Below are positions 55,187 through 63,415 of a stretch of 64,000 nucleotides of DNA, piece by piece. The stretch is taken from contig JAEUUP010000096.1 of the NCBI GenBank assembly GCA_016787525.1, positions 1 to 64,000 of the forward strand. Reading direction: 5' to 3'. Under the pieces are notes generated by a model. It was not told the origin of the DNA. It made no database searches and was given only the letters and a program-made list of their open reading frames with translations. Within the stretch, counting starts at the first letter, position 1, and every line of letters starts with the position of its first letter. Origin of the DNA: Saprospiraceae bacterium. Lineage in GTDB: Bacteria; Bacteroidota; Bacteroidia; Chitinophagales; Saprospiraceae. A program made the translations under genes and the position numbers.

Positions 55187-55720
55187 TCACTCACTCTTTT
55201 CTCCTACAAAATAATGTTCTTTTTGGCGAAAAAGAACATTAAATGTAGTCAAAGAGCCATAGATACGCGTTACATACTGTTGCAAGTTAACTTTTTCTTC
55301 ACCTGTCAAAGCACTGGCATTTATGCGTTGTTCCATCACTCGCAAACGGTCTCTTACCATCACAATCTTATGAAAAAATTGCTCAATAGGTATCTCCTTA
55401 GACTTTAAGGTGGAATCTTTAGGTTTCAAAATAAGGCTACCACCTTCCCATTTGTCACCCAGAGGCACCACTTCGCTAATATCAGACCATGCCCGTAAAA
55501 TACGCATCAATGATTTCTCAGCTTCCGTAAAAGTAATATTTTCGGTCGCTTCAATAGCTTCAATAATGTCCCAGCGGTCATAGTCTTTACCAACGGATTT
55601 GATACCATAAGTCATAAAACAAACATCATAAGCAGCTGGGTGCAAGCGAATGATGACACCTTCGCCAAATGCAGCATGGCGCACACGAGAGCCGACGCCA
55701 AAAGTTATCGTTTCTGTCAT
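55187..55720 (-). CDS. Protein with UvrD-tail-like tudor segment, unknown
   Basis: A 177-residue protein. Residues ~7-60 contain VGSRVRHAAFGEGVIIRL and further strands, resembling the small tudor-like tail of PcrA/UvrD helicases that contacts RNA polymerase. Residues ~65-170 are helical and charged. No catalytic motif is seen. It is cytoplasmic. The resemblance suggests a protein- or nucleic-acid-binding role, but that is inference from one short motif. No 10-mer occurs in this gene. Confidence 0.7.
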   Translation of the reverse strand: MTETITFGVGSRVRHAAFGEGVIIRLHPAAYDVCFMTYGIKSVGKDYDRWDIIEAIEATENITFTEAEKSLMRILRAWSDISEVVPLGDKWEGGSLILKPKDSTLKSKEIPIEQFFHKIVMVRDRLRVMEQRINASALTGEEKVNLQQYVTRIYGSLTTFNVLFRQKEHYFVGEKSE

Positions 55721-55785
55721 TGTTAAATAATTGCAGTTGATTTAGAGAATAATGTTGAAAAACGGAAAACGACGAATTTAGTTAC

Positions 55786-55824
55786 AAAAAAAAACGCCCG
55801 TCGCTGTTTGAAGCAGGACGAGCG
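55786..55824 (-). terminator. Terminator of the small gene at 55858
   Basis: On the minus strand CGCTCGTC pairs with GACGGGCG (one G-T) with an inner CTG/CAG, followed by nine T. It lies 34 bp downstream of the stop at 55858 and points to a real transcript there. Confidence 0.75.
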
Positions 55825-55857
55825 CCATATGCAGATTGTTCACACTACTTTTAGTTT

Positions 55858-56028
55858 CTACTGGAGATAAAGTATCTCATTTGGATTTCTGTGACATGAA
55901 GTTTTAAGCAAATCATATCTTGGTTGACGTGGTGACTTTTGGTCATTCACAAAATCTTGATGCGAAGGTAATTTATAAATATAATTGTACCAACAACAAA
56001 CAAAAAAATAATCAAAAAACTGTGACAT
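55858..56028 (-). CDS. Small ORF of 56 residues, tentative
   Basis: From the ATG at 56028 (MSQFFDYFF) the product has a hydrophobic, aromatic N-terminal segment (~4-20) and then a polar part reading LPSHQDFVNDQKSPRQPRYD. The N-terminal part may be a membrane helix. I recognise no family. Support comes from the strong minus-strand terminator directly downstream and the lack of any other gene in 55721-56161. An in-frame upstream start (56064) is possible. It could still be a chance frame. Confidence 0.45.
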   Translation of the reverse strand: MSQFFDYFFVCCWYNYIYKLPSHQDFVNDQKSPRQPRYDLLKTSCHRNPNEILYLQ

Positions 56029-56161
56029 GATTAATTTAAAATAAATACTACAATAAAAATCCAAGTAAATGAAAATCAGGTACTTACGCTTACATAACTA
56101 CTCAAAAACCGTACATTGATTTCATGTAAAAAAAGTGAACAGAAGTCACAAAATAGAAATA

Positions 56162-56818
56162 TTACTTGATGGCACGAGTCATTTCTCTTTTACCAATTGG
56201 ACCAGGTAAGGAGTGTAATGTAAAACCAACAGATTTTAGAGTCCTTTTAACTACACCTTTTGCACAATAGGTTGTCAATACGCCATTAGCTTGCAAAGCA
56301 TCGTACATTTTTTGCATCATGGGTTGCTCCCACAATTGAGGTTGCGTTTCAGGTTCAAAGGCATCGAAATAAATCAAATTTATTTCATTTTGAATATCAA
56401 TTTCTTCAAAAGACATAAATCGTTTTTCTAAAGAAAAAAATGGGCTAATTGTATGGCATTCATTCCATGTACAATTATGGAGCTTATTGAAAACAGTATC
56501 TTCAATACCTAACAAAGTAGGATAATTAAGCCTTAAAACTTCGTCCATACTGAGGGGGTATTTTTCGTACGTAATATAATGAATATCTAAGCCGAGTTTT
56601 TCAGCCTCTATATATGTCATCAACGCATTCAAGCCCGTTCCAAACCCCAGTTCTAAAACATTTATTTTAGAAACATTTTGCTTGTGAACAAAACTTAAAC
56701 CTGAATCAATAAAGACATGACATGTCTCTTGTATCGCACCATGAATGGAATGATAGGCAACGCCAAATTGCTCTGAAATAAATGAATGAGAACCGTCTTC
56801 GGTCAGAAAGGAAGGCAT
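56162..56818 (-). CDS. mnmD: MnmD-type tRNA wobble uridine methyltransferase
   Basis: A 218-residue methyltransferase matching the MnmD half of MnmC, which completes the mnm5(s2)U modification at the tRNA wobble position. The N-terminus TEDGSHSFISEQFGVAYHSIHGAIQETCHVFIDSGL is a family hallmark. The SAM-binding LELGFGTGLNAL follows at ~75-86, and NLIYFDAFEPETQPQLW is the conserved catalytic-region segment. The oxidase half of MnmC is absent, as in other stand-alone MnmD proteins. The 10-mer at 56548 encodes PLS. Confidence 0.92.
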   Translation of the reverse strand: MPSFLTEDGSHSFISEQFGVAYHSIHGAIQETCHVFIDSGLSFVHKQNVSKINVLELGFGTGLNALMTYIEAEKLGLDIHYITYEKYPLSMDEVLRLNYPTLLGIEDTVFNKLHNCTWNECHTISPFFSLEKRFMSFEEIDIQNEINLIYFDAFEPETQPQLWEQPMMQKMYDALQANGVLTTYCAKGVVKRTLKSVGFTLHSLPGPIGKREMTRAIK

Positions 56819-56882
56819 TCTTTTGATTGATTATAACTGATTGATTATTGATTTCAAAGTATAACTCATTGATAATCAAAAA

Positions 56883-57224
56883 TCAATCAGCATAGCAAGC
56901 AGCAAGTTCTTCAACACTGATGTCCAAATGAGAAGCATCGTATGTGCATTCGCCATCGCGAATCAAAAGAACTTGTGGTGATTCGTGATAGATGTTGAAT
57001 TTGTCCGCCACCGCATCCGATAGGGCGCGAAAAGACAACAAATCGAGATAATAAGGCTTTATCTCATCCATTGAGAACGACCAATTTTGCTCCAAACGAG
57101 CTTTTGCCATAGAAGAAATATTACAACGAGTAGAGTGCTTGAAAATCAAGCAAGGAACAGAGTGTGAAAGTTGGATAATCTCTGCAATTTGCCCTTCATT
57201 TTGGAGAGCTGTCCATTGAATCAT
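56883..57224 (-). CDS. ytxJ: YtxJ family monothiol bacilliredoxin-like protein
   Basis: A 113-residue thioredoxin-fold protein. The active-site segment is IFKHSTRCNISSMAK, with a single cysteine, as in YtxJ proteins linked to bacillithiol redox chemistry. The C-terminal part SPQVLLIRDGECTYDASHLDI completes the fold. It suggests that the organism uses bacillithiol or a related thiol, as many Bacteroidota do. It is cytoplasmic and directly follows the 44-residue lipoprotein gene with a 3-bp gap, so the two are cotranscribed. Confidence 0.88.
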   Translation of the reverse strand: MIQWTALQNEGQIAEIIQLSHSVPCLIFKHSTRCNISSMAKARLEQNWSFSMDEIKPYYLDLLSFRALSDAVADKFNIYHESPQVLLIRDGECTYDASHLDISVEELAACYAD

Positions 57225-57227
57225 AAG

Positions 57228-57362
57228 TTATTTTTTTATTTCTGTTTTTGCTTGAAACTTGTAAGGACAACCATAACCACGTTGGCATGAACTGAATAAT
57301 GTAGCAAGTGTTACAGCCGTGATTGCGACGAAAAAGATGTTTTTGATGAGTGACTTATTCAT
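57228..57362 (-). CDS. Tiny lipoprotein of 44 residues
   Basis: Found by hand translation from the ATG at 57362: MNKSLIKNIFFVAITAVTLA, then a lipobox LFSSC with the modified cysteine at residue 26, and a mature part QRGYGCPYKFQAK ending in lysines. The GYGCPY block after the lipid-bearing cysteine recalls small conserved lipoproteins of the phylum. A TATTTTTG -7-like element lies upstream (57408-57401). It overlaps no other gene and precedes ytxJ by 3 bp. Function unknown. Confidence 0.75.
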   Translation of the reverse strand: MNKSLIKNIFFVAITAVTLATLFSSCQRGYGCPYKFQAKTEIKK

Positions 57363-57503
57363 TCTTAAATCCGATTTTGGAAACTGGAGGAAATTTTTTG
57401 CAAAAATAATTGATAAATAGACAATAACGTGCGTTTATCGTCACTTAAATAACGAGAGTTAAAAAAAAATATTTTTCAAACACACATTTTACTGTGGATA
57501 AAC

Positions 57504-57971
57504 TTACACACTTTCTATTAGCCCAAACTGTGTCAAATGATGCCTAAAATGGCGCGCATGATTTTCAACCCATTCATCATAAGTTAATGCACCAAACTGA
57601 GGATGTATGGTTGTCATGCCCGGATGTTCTGCGAAATAGTCATCAAAACGCTGTAACTGAGCAAATAGTTGCATTTTGGCATCTTCAATATTCGAAAACT
57701 GCGTTGGAGCAGGTTCTTCTGGCACAAAATCGGGTCGAAAATTGCGTGGCATTGGAAAATCTTTTTCGTAGAAACGCATTTTCCGATAAGCTAATTTAGC
57801 TTCGTCTGCTATGGGCGTAATATTCAAACGCCCATTAGAAGCACTCACCACAAAATACAAATGCTCGATCATTTGTTGGGCATTCATTTTACCCCACAGG
57901 GCGGGTGTCTCCTCTTTCAACCCCCTCAGTAAGATGGGGAATACTTCATAAAGAAAATGTTTAAAATCCAT
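57504..57971 (-). CDS. DinB-like / DUF1569-type protein
   Basis: A 155-residue four-helix protein. Histidines at MIEHLYF and in the C-terminal ENHARHFRHH segment are placed like the three metal ligands of DinB-fold proteins. Many such proteins are thiol-dependent transferases, including bacillithiol transferases, which would suit the nearby ytxJ, but this link is inference. It is cytoplasmic. The 10-mer at 57922 encodes LLRG near the N-terminus. It is divergent from the NUDIX gene. Confidence 0.75.
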   Translation of the reverse strand: MDFKHFLYEVFPILLRGLKEETPALWGKMNAQQMIEHLYFVVSASNGRLNITPIADEAKLAYRKMRFYEKDFPMPRNFRPDFVPEEPAPTQFSNIEDAKMQLFAQLQRFDDYFAEHPGMTTIHPQFGALTYDEWVENHARHFRHHLTQFGLIESV

Positions 57972-58124
57972 TTTTTGTCGTAAATAATGATAAAAATGAT
58001 TGGTACATACCCCTCAGTCATTGTACTGGCTGACGTATATTTGCCCATATTTCGTTGTGCGAAAATAAGATATTCTTTATATTATAAACGACTCTTTTGT
58101 TCATTTTCAGGAAATAAAAACATC

Positions 58125-58610
58125 ATGCACATTCCTTTTGGTCTTAAAATCAACGCTTCAATGGTTATATTGAGGCATGAAACTTCTTATTTACTGCTTA
58201 AACGAAATAAAGAACCATTTGTGGGACATTATGTACCCGTTGGCGGTAAAATTGAGCCATATGAAAGTCCTTTAAAAGCCGCCATACGTGAGACATTTGA
58301 AGAAACAGGACTTGTCATTACACAGCCGAAATTCTGCGGTGTTTTAGTTGAATCATCGCCAATCAAATATAACTGGATTGTATTTATCTACTTAGCCGAT
58401 ATTGATAGAGTCCCACCGCCACCCTGCCCCGAAGGTGTTTTGGAGTGGATTGAACATGATGCTATTTTGAGTGTGCCAACACCAGAAACAGATTGGCATA
58501 TCTACAACTATGTTCTTGATAATAAACCATTTATGTTTGATGCTGAATACGATGAGCATCTCAATTTGGTGCGCATGGTCGAGGAATTTGAAAACCAGCA
58601 AGTGCATTAA
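58125..58610 (+). CDS. NUDIX hydrolase
   Basis: A 161-residue protein from MHIPFGLKINAS (58125). The in-frame extension up to 57987 has no family support and would include a 10-mer-like site (58010). The Nudix box is clear: GGKIEPYESPLKAAIRETFEETGL. It hydrolyses a nucleoside diphosphate derivative, possibly an oxidised nucleotide, but the substrate cannot be told. A TATATTTG -7 element at 58036-58043 probably drives it. It overlaps the last 4 bases of the convergent cysteine-rich gene. Confidence 0.88.
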   Translation: MHIPFGLKINASMVILRHETSYLLLKRNKEPFVGHYVPVGGKIEPYESPLKAAIRETFEETGLVITQPKFCGVLVESSPIKYNWIVFIYLADIDRVPPPPCPEGVLEWIEHDAILSVPTPETDWHIYNYVLDNKPFMFDAEYDEHLNLVRMVEEFENQQVH

Positions 58611-58906
58611 AAATAACTCAAACCACTGTTGCGTTTCAATTCAAGTAGATAAGTTTCAGCTTGCATCCAATAATCCATTTCTTTTCCTTCTGGACAGCCG
58701 TCGTGTTTCCACAGTTTATTGGCTTGTTTTCTTATCGCATTTTCAGTCGGTCTATCGTCCAAATAATAGACACATTCTTCTGTCACAGGCGAGTAAGGTG
58801 GTACAACAAAAAAATCTTGTCTGCCATATACAGCACCTGTAAACCGTAGGCAAGAGTCTTTTTGAGGGCAATGACCACCCGAACACATACATTTATTTGA
58901 AGACAT
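58607..58906 (-). CDS. Cysteine-rich small protein with DUF2934-like tail
   Basis: A 99-residue protein. The N-terminus has four cysteines in CMCSGGHCPQKDSC, fit for metal or cluster binding. The C-terminal ~35 residues, IRKQANKLWKHDGCPEGKEMDYWMQAE, match the short DUF2934 segment found in many bacterial proteins. Function unknown. The 3' end overlaps that of the NUDIX gene by 4 bp on the opposite strand. A TAATTTTG -7-like box sits just upstream (58921-58914). Confidence 0.75.
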   Translation of the reverse strand: MSSNKCMCSGGHCPQKDSCLRFTGAVYGRQDFFVVPPYSPVTEECVYYLDDRPTENAIRKQANKLWKHDGCPEGKEMDYWMQAETYLLELKRNSGLSYF

Positions 58907-59211
58907 AAGGTTGCAAAATTAAATTTTTCAAACAAGGGTTTTCAGCCGCGTTTTAACCATACAAAGATATTACTAAAAACACGGAATCGTCAGAAAATCT
59001 GTACTTCAAGCCATTCAAAGCCCAAGTCTGTTAAAAAGCGTTAAATTTAGAAGCCAAAATGAAGGTTTTGTTAAACAAATCTTAAAGCTGCAATTTTGAT
59101 TAAACTCAAATACACACTTCGAGTCTATTATTCCGTAACTTCGCTTGACGATGTAAACACCCCCTCATTTAAGAACCATATTTTTTATTCAAAATTAAAA
59201 ATCAAATTAAA
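58907..59211. other. Spacer, only a half 10-mer
   Basis: It carries promoters for both flanking genes by position. A half-match of the 10-mer (CCCCTCATTT) is at 59161-59170. I see no ORF or stable hairpin. Confidence 0.45.
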
Positions 59212-59526
59212 ATGAAAAAAATTCTCGTAGCAGCCCTCTTTGTTTGTGGTTTCGCAATGGCATCTAATGCACAATCTACACCAAAAGTTGACCAGCGTCA
59301 ACAAAACCAAAAAGAACGCATCAAAGAAGGCGTAAAAAGTGGTGAATTGACAAAAAAAGAAGCCAAACACGCTGTAAAAGCACAAAAAAACATCAAACAC
59401 GCTGAAAACAAAGCAAAAGCAGATGGCGTAGTGACACCTAAAGAGCGTGCTAAATTAGACCATAAACAAGACAAAGCGAGCCAAAAAATCGCTAAAAACA
59501 AACACGACAAACAAGATAGAAATTAA
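59212..59526 (+). CDS. Small exported lysine-rich protein
   Basis: A 104-residue protein with a signal peptide cleaved near residue 21 (ASNA-QS). The mature part is highly basic and helical, with the recurring pattern SGELTKKEAKHAVKAQKNI and ADGVVTPKERAKLDHKQDKAS. The ADG-VT-ER-LD pattern recalls EF-hand-like helix turns without the full acidic set. It is probably periplasmic; function unknown. It ends in a very strong bidirectional terminator shared with coaE. Confidence 0.75.
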   Translation: MKKILVAALFVCGFAMASNAQSTPKVDQRQQNQKERIKEGVKSGELTKKEAKHAVKAQKNIKHAENKAKADGVVTPKERAKLDHKQDKASQKIAKNKHDKQDRN

Positions 59527-59540
59527 TCTTGGTCTGTCAA

Positions 59541-59587
59541 AATGAAGAAGGCGATAGTGAGTAAATCTCACTATCGCCTTCTTCATT
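59541..59587. terminator. Bidirectional terminator with 21-bp perfect stem
   Basis: AATGAAGAAGGCGATAGTGA and on pairs perfectly over 21 bp around TAAAT. It sits between convergent genes and overlaps the coaE stop codon. Confidence 0.9.
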
Positions 59588-60191
59588 TTAGGTCTAAAAG
59601 TGTTTGATGTATCTTTAAAATTTGTGGTATCAAAGCTTGCGAGCCATCATTCGAAATCACAAAATCGGATTGTTTGATTTTTTCTTCATCGGACAATTGT
59701 TTCGCAATTCTCGCTTCCACATCGCTTCGTGACATCGTTCCGCCCCCCCTCAGTAAAACGCGCTCAATACGCATTTCGACAGGCGCAACAACCGTTATTA
59801 TTTTATCCATCAATTTATTGCCACCACTTTCAAACAGCAAAGCAGCTTCTTTCAATGTATAAGGTGCATGTTTTTGAGCATTGTGCCAATCTTCACCATC
59901 TTGCCACACAGCAGGATGAACGACTCCGTTCAACTCTTTCAATTTCAATGGATTGTGAAATGCTATTTCAGCAATATAAATCCTATTGAGTGAGCCATCA
60001 GTCGCATAGGCCTGTTCACCAAATAGATTTTTTATATTTTTTACCAAAATAGGATTGTCAACCATCAAAGCCTTCGCCCTGTCGTCGGCATAATAAACAG
60101 GAATACCCAATGTCTCGAAAATGCGGCAAGCCGTTGTTTTGCCGCTACCGATACCACCTGTTATCCCGATTTTTAGAATCTTTTTATCCAT
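59583..60191 (-). CDS. coaE: Dephospho-CoA kinase
   Basis: A 202-residue P-loop kinase performing the last step of coenzyme A synthesis. Walker A is GGIGSGKTTAC (~11-21), YYADDRAKALM carries the conserved aspartate, LKELNGVVHPAVW and EAALLFESG follow, and RVLLRGGGTMSRSDVEARIAKQ is the lid region. It is cytoplasmic with normal length. The 10-mer at 59746 encodes the LLRG inserted before GTMS, a position that is variable in the family. Confidence 0.95.
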   Translation of the reverse strand: MDKKILKIGITGGIGSGKTTACRIFETLGIPVYYADDRAKALMVDNPILVKNIKNLFGEQAYATDGSLNRIYIAEIAFHNPLKLKELNGVVHPAVWQDGEDWHNAQKHAPYTLKEAALLFESGGNKLMDKIITVVAPVEMRIERVLLRGGGTMSRSDVEARIAKQLSDEEKIKQSDFVISNDGSQALIPQILKIHQTLLDLK

Positions 60192-60214
60192 TTATATTTG
60201 TTGATTGGTCATTT

Positions 60215-60267
60215 GTTGATTGGTCATTTGCCATTATTTTTTCACCAATGACTAATGACCAATCAAC
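60215..60267. repeat. Inverted and direct repeats between coaE and the M28 gene
   Basis: GTTGATTGGTCATT is present twice in direct orientation and once inverted, allowing a 21-bp stem with two mismatches. It may end the M28 peptidase transcript, whose stop is at 60278. Confidence 0.5.
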
Positions 60268-60277
60268 CAGTGCCCCA

Positions 60278-61699
60278 CTACAAACCATATTTATCCACCA
60301 AATACACCAATGAAGCCATTGCTGCTGCGCCCAATTCCAACTCACGGCGATTCACAAACTCGATATTGTCAAAAGCCGTGTGGTGAAAATCGAAATATCG
60401 CTGCGAATCAGGGCGCAAACCACCCATTAAAAACTTTTGTGGTTTCAATGGTCCGATGTCTGCACCGCTGCCACCTTTTGTAAAATCAATACCATAGGGT
60501 TTCATAAAATCCTCCCAAGCACTCACTTTCTTAAATTTTTCAGTGAATACTGAGGGGTCTGCATCAAATGAAATACCACGTGGCGAAAAACCACCCGCAT
60601 CCGATTCCAATGCCAAAATATGCGTCTCTGAGGTGTTGGCTTTCGCTTCTTCTGCATATTTCATGCCGCCACGCAAGCCATTTTCTTCATTCATAAACAG
60701 CACGCAACGAATCGTACGTTTGGGTTTATAACCTGATTTTTTCAAAATATCTAAAACACCCATACTTTGCATACAGCCAGCACCATCGTCGTGCGCTCCT
60801 TGAGCTGGGTCCCAAGAGTCCAAATGCCCACCAATGACGATGACCTCGTTTGGAAATTCAGAACCTTTGATTTCGCCAATCACATTGTGACTTTCCACAT
60901 CTGGCAACATTTGGCACGTATTACGCATGAACAGCTTCAAATTTGGCTCGTTTTGCAATGTTTTTGACAGTTTTTCGGCATCATTTGTCGAAACGCAAAT
61001 AGCAGGGATTTTTGCATAGTTTTCATCATAAACCAAAGCACCCGTATGTGGTCGGTCATCTAATTCGGTGGACAGTGAGCGCACCAAAACTGCCAACGCT
61101 CCATATTTTGCTGCCCGCGAAGCACCCGAGCGACGTTGGTCGCCAGCGCCACCATAAGCTTCAAAAGTTTGGATTTTGGTTCTATCCATCGGGCGATTGT
61201 AAAACACAATTTTGCCTTTTACTTTTTCGCCCAATTTGTCCACATCATCCAAGCTTTTTACTTCAATGACTTCAGCTTCAATGCCTTTTTTTCCTGTACC
61301 GATGGAATTACCAATGGATAAAACGCGAAGAGGCATTGACCCATTTTTTGTTTTCACCATCACTTTTTCAGCTTCACCGCGCACCCAATGCGGTACCATG
61401 CAAGCTTGCAGACGTGTTTTAAAACCCGATGTATCGAGCATTTGTTTGGTGTACTGCACAGCTTTGGCTGCCCCTTCTGAGCCACTTAGTCTAGCACCAA
61501 TACGTGTACACATGTCGTAAAGCCATGGATACGCACTCGTATTGGTGAGAGCATGATCATAAATCTTGCGAATAAAAAGAGCATCTTCATCGCTATTGGA
61601 TTTGCTATTTTGCCCCAAAACAGTCGTCATACTGAGGGGGGTAAAGGTGAAAAAAAACAGAGCAAAAAGAGTGTAAAAACAGTGATTTTGTTTTTTCAT
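60278..61699 (-). CDS. Exported M28 family zinc aminopeptidase
   Basis: A 473-residue protein with a signal peptide (~5-29). A PA-like insert (~150-230) precedes the M28 catalytic domain (~250-470). Zinc-site motifs are IGGHLDSWDPAQGAHDDGAG, FMNEENGLRGG with the catalytic and metal glutamates, LESDAGG and DFHHTAFDN. It would trim N-terminal residues from peptides in the periplasm. Two 10-mers lie inside: 60548 encodes PSV, and 61630 encodes PLS in the region around the signal peptidase site. Confidence 0.92.
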   Translation of the reverse strand: MKKQNHCFYTLFALFFFTFTPLSMTTVLGQNSKSNSDEDALFIRKIYDHALTNTSAYPWLYDMCTRIGARLSGSEGAAKAVQYTKQMLDTSGFKTRLQACMVPHWVRGEAEKVMVKTKNGSMPLRVLSIGNSIGTGKKGIEAEVIEVKSLDDVDKLGEKVKGKIVFYNRPMDRTKIQTFEAYGGAGDQRRSGASRAAKYGALAVLVRSLSTELDDRPHTGALVYDENYAKIPAICVSTNDAEKLSKTLQNEPNLKLFMRNTCQMLPDVESHNVIGEIKGSEFPNEVIVIGGHLDSWDPAQGAHDDGAGCMQSMGVLDILKKSGYKPKRTIRCVLFMNEENGLRGGMKYAEEAKANTSETHILALESDAGGFSPRGISFDADPSVFTEKFKKVSAWEDFMKPYGIDFTKGGSGADIGPLKPQKFLMGGLRPDSQRYFDFHHTAFDNIEFVNRRELELGAAAMASLVYLVDKYGL

Positions 61700-62158
61700 A
61701 ATGATACTTAGTTTGATTTTTAGGCGATGTATGAATCAGTTTTTTCTTGAAAAATTAATGCACTTTTTTCATGCAAATACATTTTTTACAATCAGAATTA
61801 AAATTTTTATTTCAATTTTTATGTAAAAATATATTTTGTTTAAACTCGGAATATAATATTTAATTCTAAAAATAGAAATATTGATTTCAAAAAAAAGACT
61901 TTTTTGTGCTTTCAAAAGCTCTAAAAAACACAATAAAAAGTTAATGAATTATGAAGTTTCGCAGATTTGCTGCAACTTTGTGTCGAAGAAACACAAAGGA
62001 TAGTTTAAAATTCAAGTTTACTTGTTATTTGTCTTCGACTAACGACCAATAAATTATCAATCCCTTTTAGACACGACAATATTTCTTAAAAAGATAAATT
62101 TATAATTTGGTTTTATTTGGTTAGGGCTGGAGGTGGTGCTGTCGCGCTACCTCTTTTT
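61700..62158. other. Very AT-rich spacer with a + strand terminator-like hairpin
   Basis: GAGGTGGTGC-TGTC-GCGCTACCTC at about 62130-62153 runs into a T-rich tract on the + strand. No + strand gene precedes it. It could end a small RNA or be incidental. No ORF is supported. Confidence 0.45.
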
Positions 62159-63130
62159 TTATTTTTTCAATATACTTTCCAAAAACGCACGCTCCTCTTT
62201 CAGTTTTTCCAAATTGTCCAGCATAGCCTCACGATTGATGTCTGCGTCAGTTCGCACGCCTTTATGGGCGAAGGTCGTTAATCTTTCGTAATATTCAATC
62301 GCTTGCCGCAAATGATATTCTGTTTCGTTGAGCAATTCTAAAGATTTTTGACCGATGGAGGTTTCTTTTTTCTTCGACAAGAAGGTATTTCTTAATTTGA
62401 AATAAGCCGTATAGGCCTCCAAAGCTCGCCCACTATGCCCATTTGCCAAACTCCGAATCGCATGAACATTCCCACGCGCATAGCGCAACATGCGTTGACC
62501 TTGCTCCATCATTTGTGTCAATGAGTCCTGTGACTGCCACGTTTTTATGGTGTCTCGGAAATTGAATTGTGCAATTGTTTGACAAGTTTTTTTGTTTATA
62601 AAACAATCAAAATCAATTGGATTTTCTACCAATTGCCACATAGGGTCGTGCGGAAAATGATCTTCTAAAAATACTGAGGGGGTCGTCAGAAAATACTTTT
62701 GTGCCGTTTGTCGGCTATCAGCTCCCCATGTTGCATCGAGCAAATACCAATTATTGTTGATTTTAGCTACATTCCAAGCGTGTTCTTGTTGGTCTATTTC
62801 GCCACGGGCGTTTTTTGTCCAGCCATCCACTACTTCTACTTGAATTTCTACTTTTTGACATAACGCTTTTATTAATTTGGCATAGCCAATGCAAACGGCT
62901 TTTTTCTTTTCAACAACATGATAAGGTTCTTGCCACAAAGTCGTATCACCTTCTTCTCTACTGTACCTAAAACGGTGGTCGTAAACGATGTTTTTTGTCA
63001 CCCAATCATAGATGCGCACCACTTTCATTGAGTCGTTCGACTCATTTTGGGTCAAATTTAAAGCCCATTCATCTACCGTTTGAGCTGTCATTTGAGTACA
63101 AAGAAGAAAGAAAAACAAGCATTTTTCCAT
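62159..63130 (-). CDS. Exported transglutaminase-like protein
   Basis: A 323-residue protein with a signal peptide (~1-16). The transglutaminase-like core has the nucleophile cysteine in KAVCIGYAKL (near 83), histidine in EHAWNVAK and aspartate in YLLDATWG, the full triad. The spacing is like that of Cyk3-type bacterial transglutaminases or proteases. The C-terminal half (~200-323) is helical. It probably acts on peptides or proteins in the periplasm; the substrate is unknown. The 10-mer at 62672 encodes PSV just after the aspartate. Confidence 0.88.
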   Translation of the reverse strand: MEKCLFFFLLCTQMTAQTVDEWALNLTQNESNDSMKVVRIYDWVTKNIVYDHRFRYSREEGDTTLWQEPYHVVEKKKAVCIGYAKLIKALCQKVEIQVEVVDGWTKNARGEIDQQEHAWNVAKINNNWYLLDATWGADSRQTAQKYFLTTPSVFLEDHFPHDPMWQLVENPIDFDCFINKKTCQTIAQFNFRDTIKTWQSQDSLTQMMEQGQRMLRYARGNVHAIRSLANGHSGRALEAYTAYFKLRNTFLSKKKETSIGQKSLELLNETEYHLRQAIEYYERLTTFAHKGVRTDADINREAMLDNLEKLKEERAFLESILKK

Positions 63131-63212
63131 GGTTTTTGCTAAAAATTATTGAAGTAAATGTTCCTCCAAATGAATATCAAAAGGCTTGAGCCATACTTTT
63201 GGCATTTCAATT

Positions 63213-63412
63213 ACTGATGCTACGCACGATACCATTACAGACTGTTTTTTGCTACACAAAAAAGACGTGCTAAGAAATTATTTTTTTTTAGACCGAAGTT
63301 CATTTTTCAATCGCAAGCGATTGAAAAATGAACTTCGATAGATTCTTTTTATTGTACGCTTTTTTTGCTGCGCAAAAAATAGTGCGTGAACTGTACCGTG
63401 CGTAACATCAGT
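63213..63412. repeat. Cloverleaf-type palindromic element B
   Basis: The outer stem 63213-63232 with 63393-63412 pairs over 20 bp with two mismatches. Enclosed are an A/T hairpin near 63245-63263, a perfect 21-bp central stem at 63294-63337 with loop AA, and TTTTTTGC-TGC-GCAAAAAA at 63361-63379. The left part (ACCATTACAGACTG, then T-run, A-run and GTGCT) matches element A base for base over much of its length. It fills the gap between the transglutaminase and CotH genes. Confidence 0.87.
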
Positions 63413-63415
63413 GAA

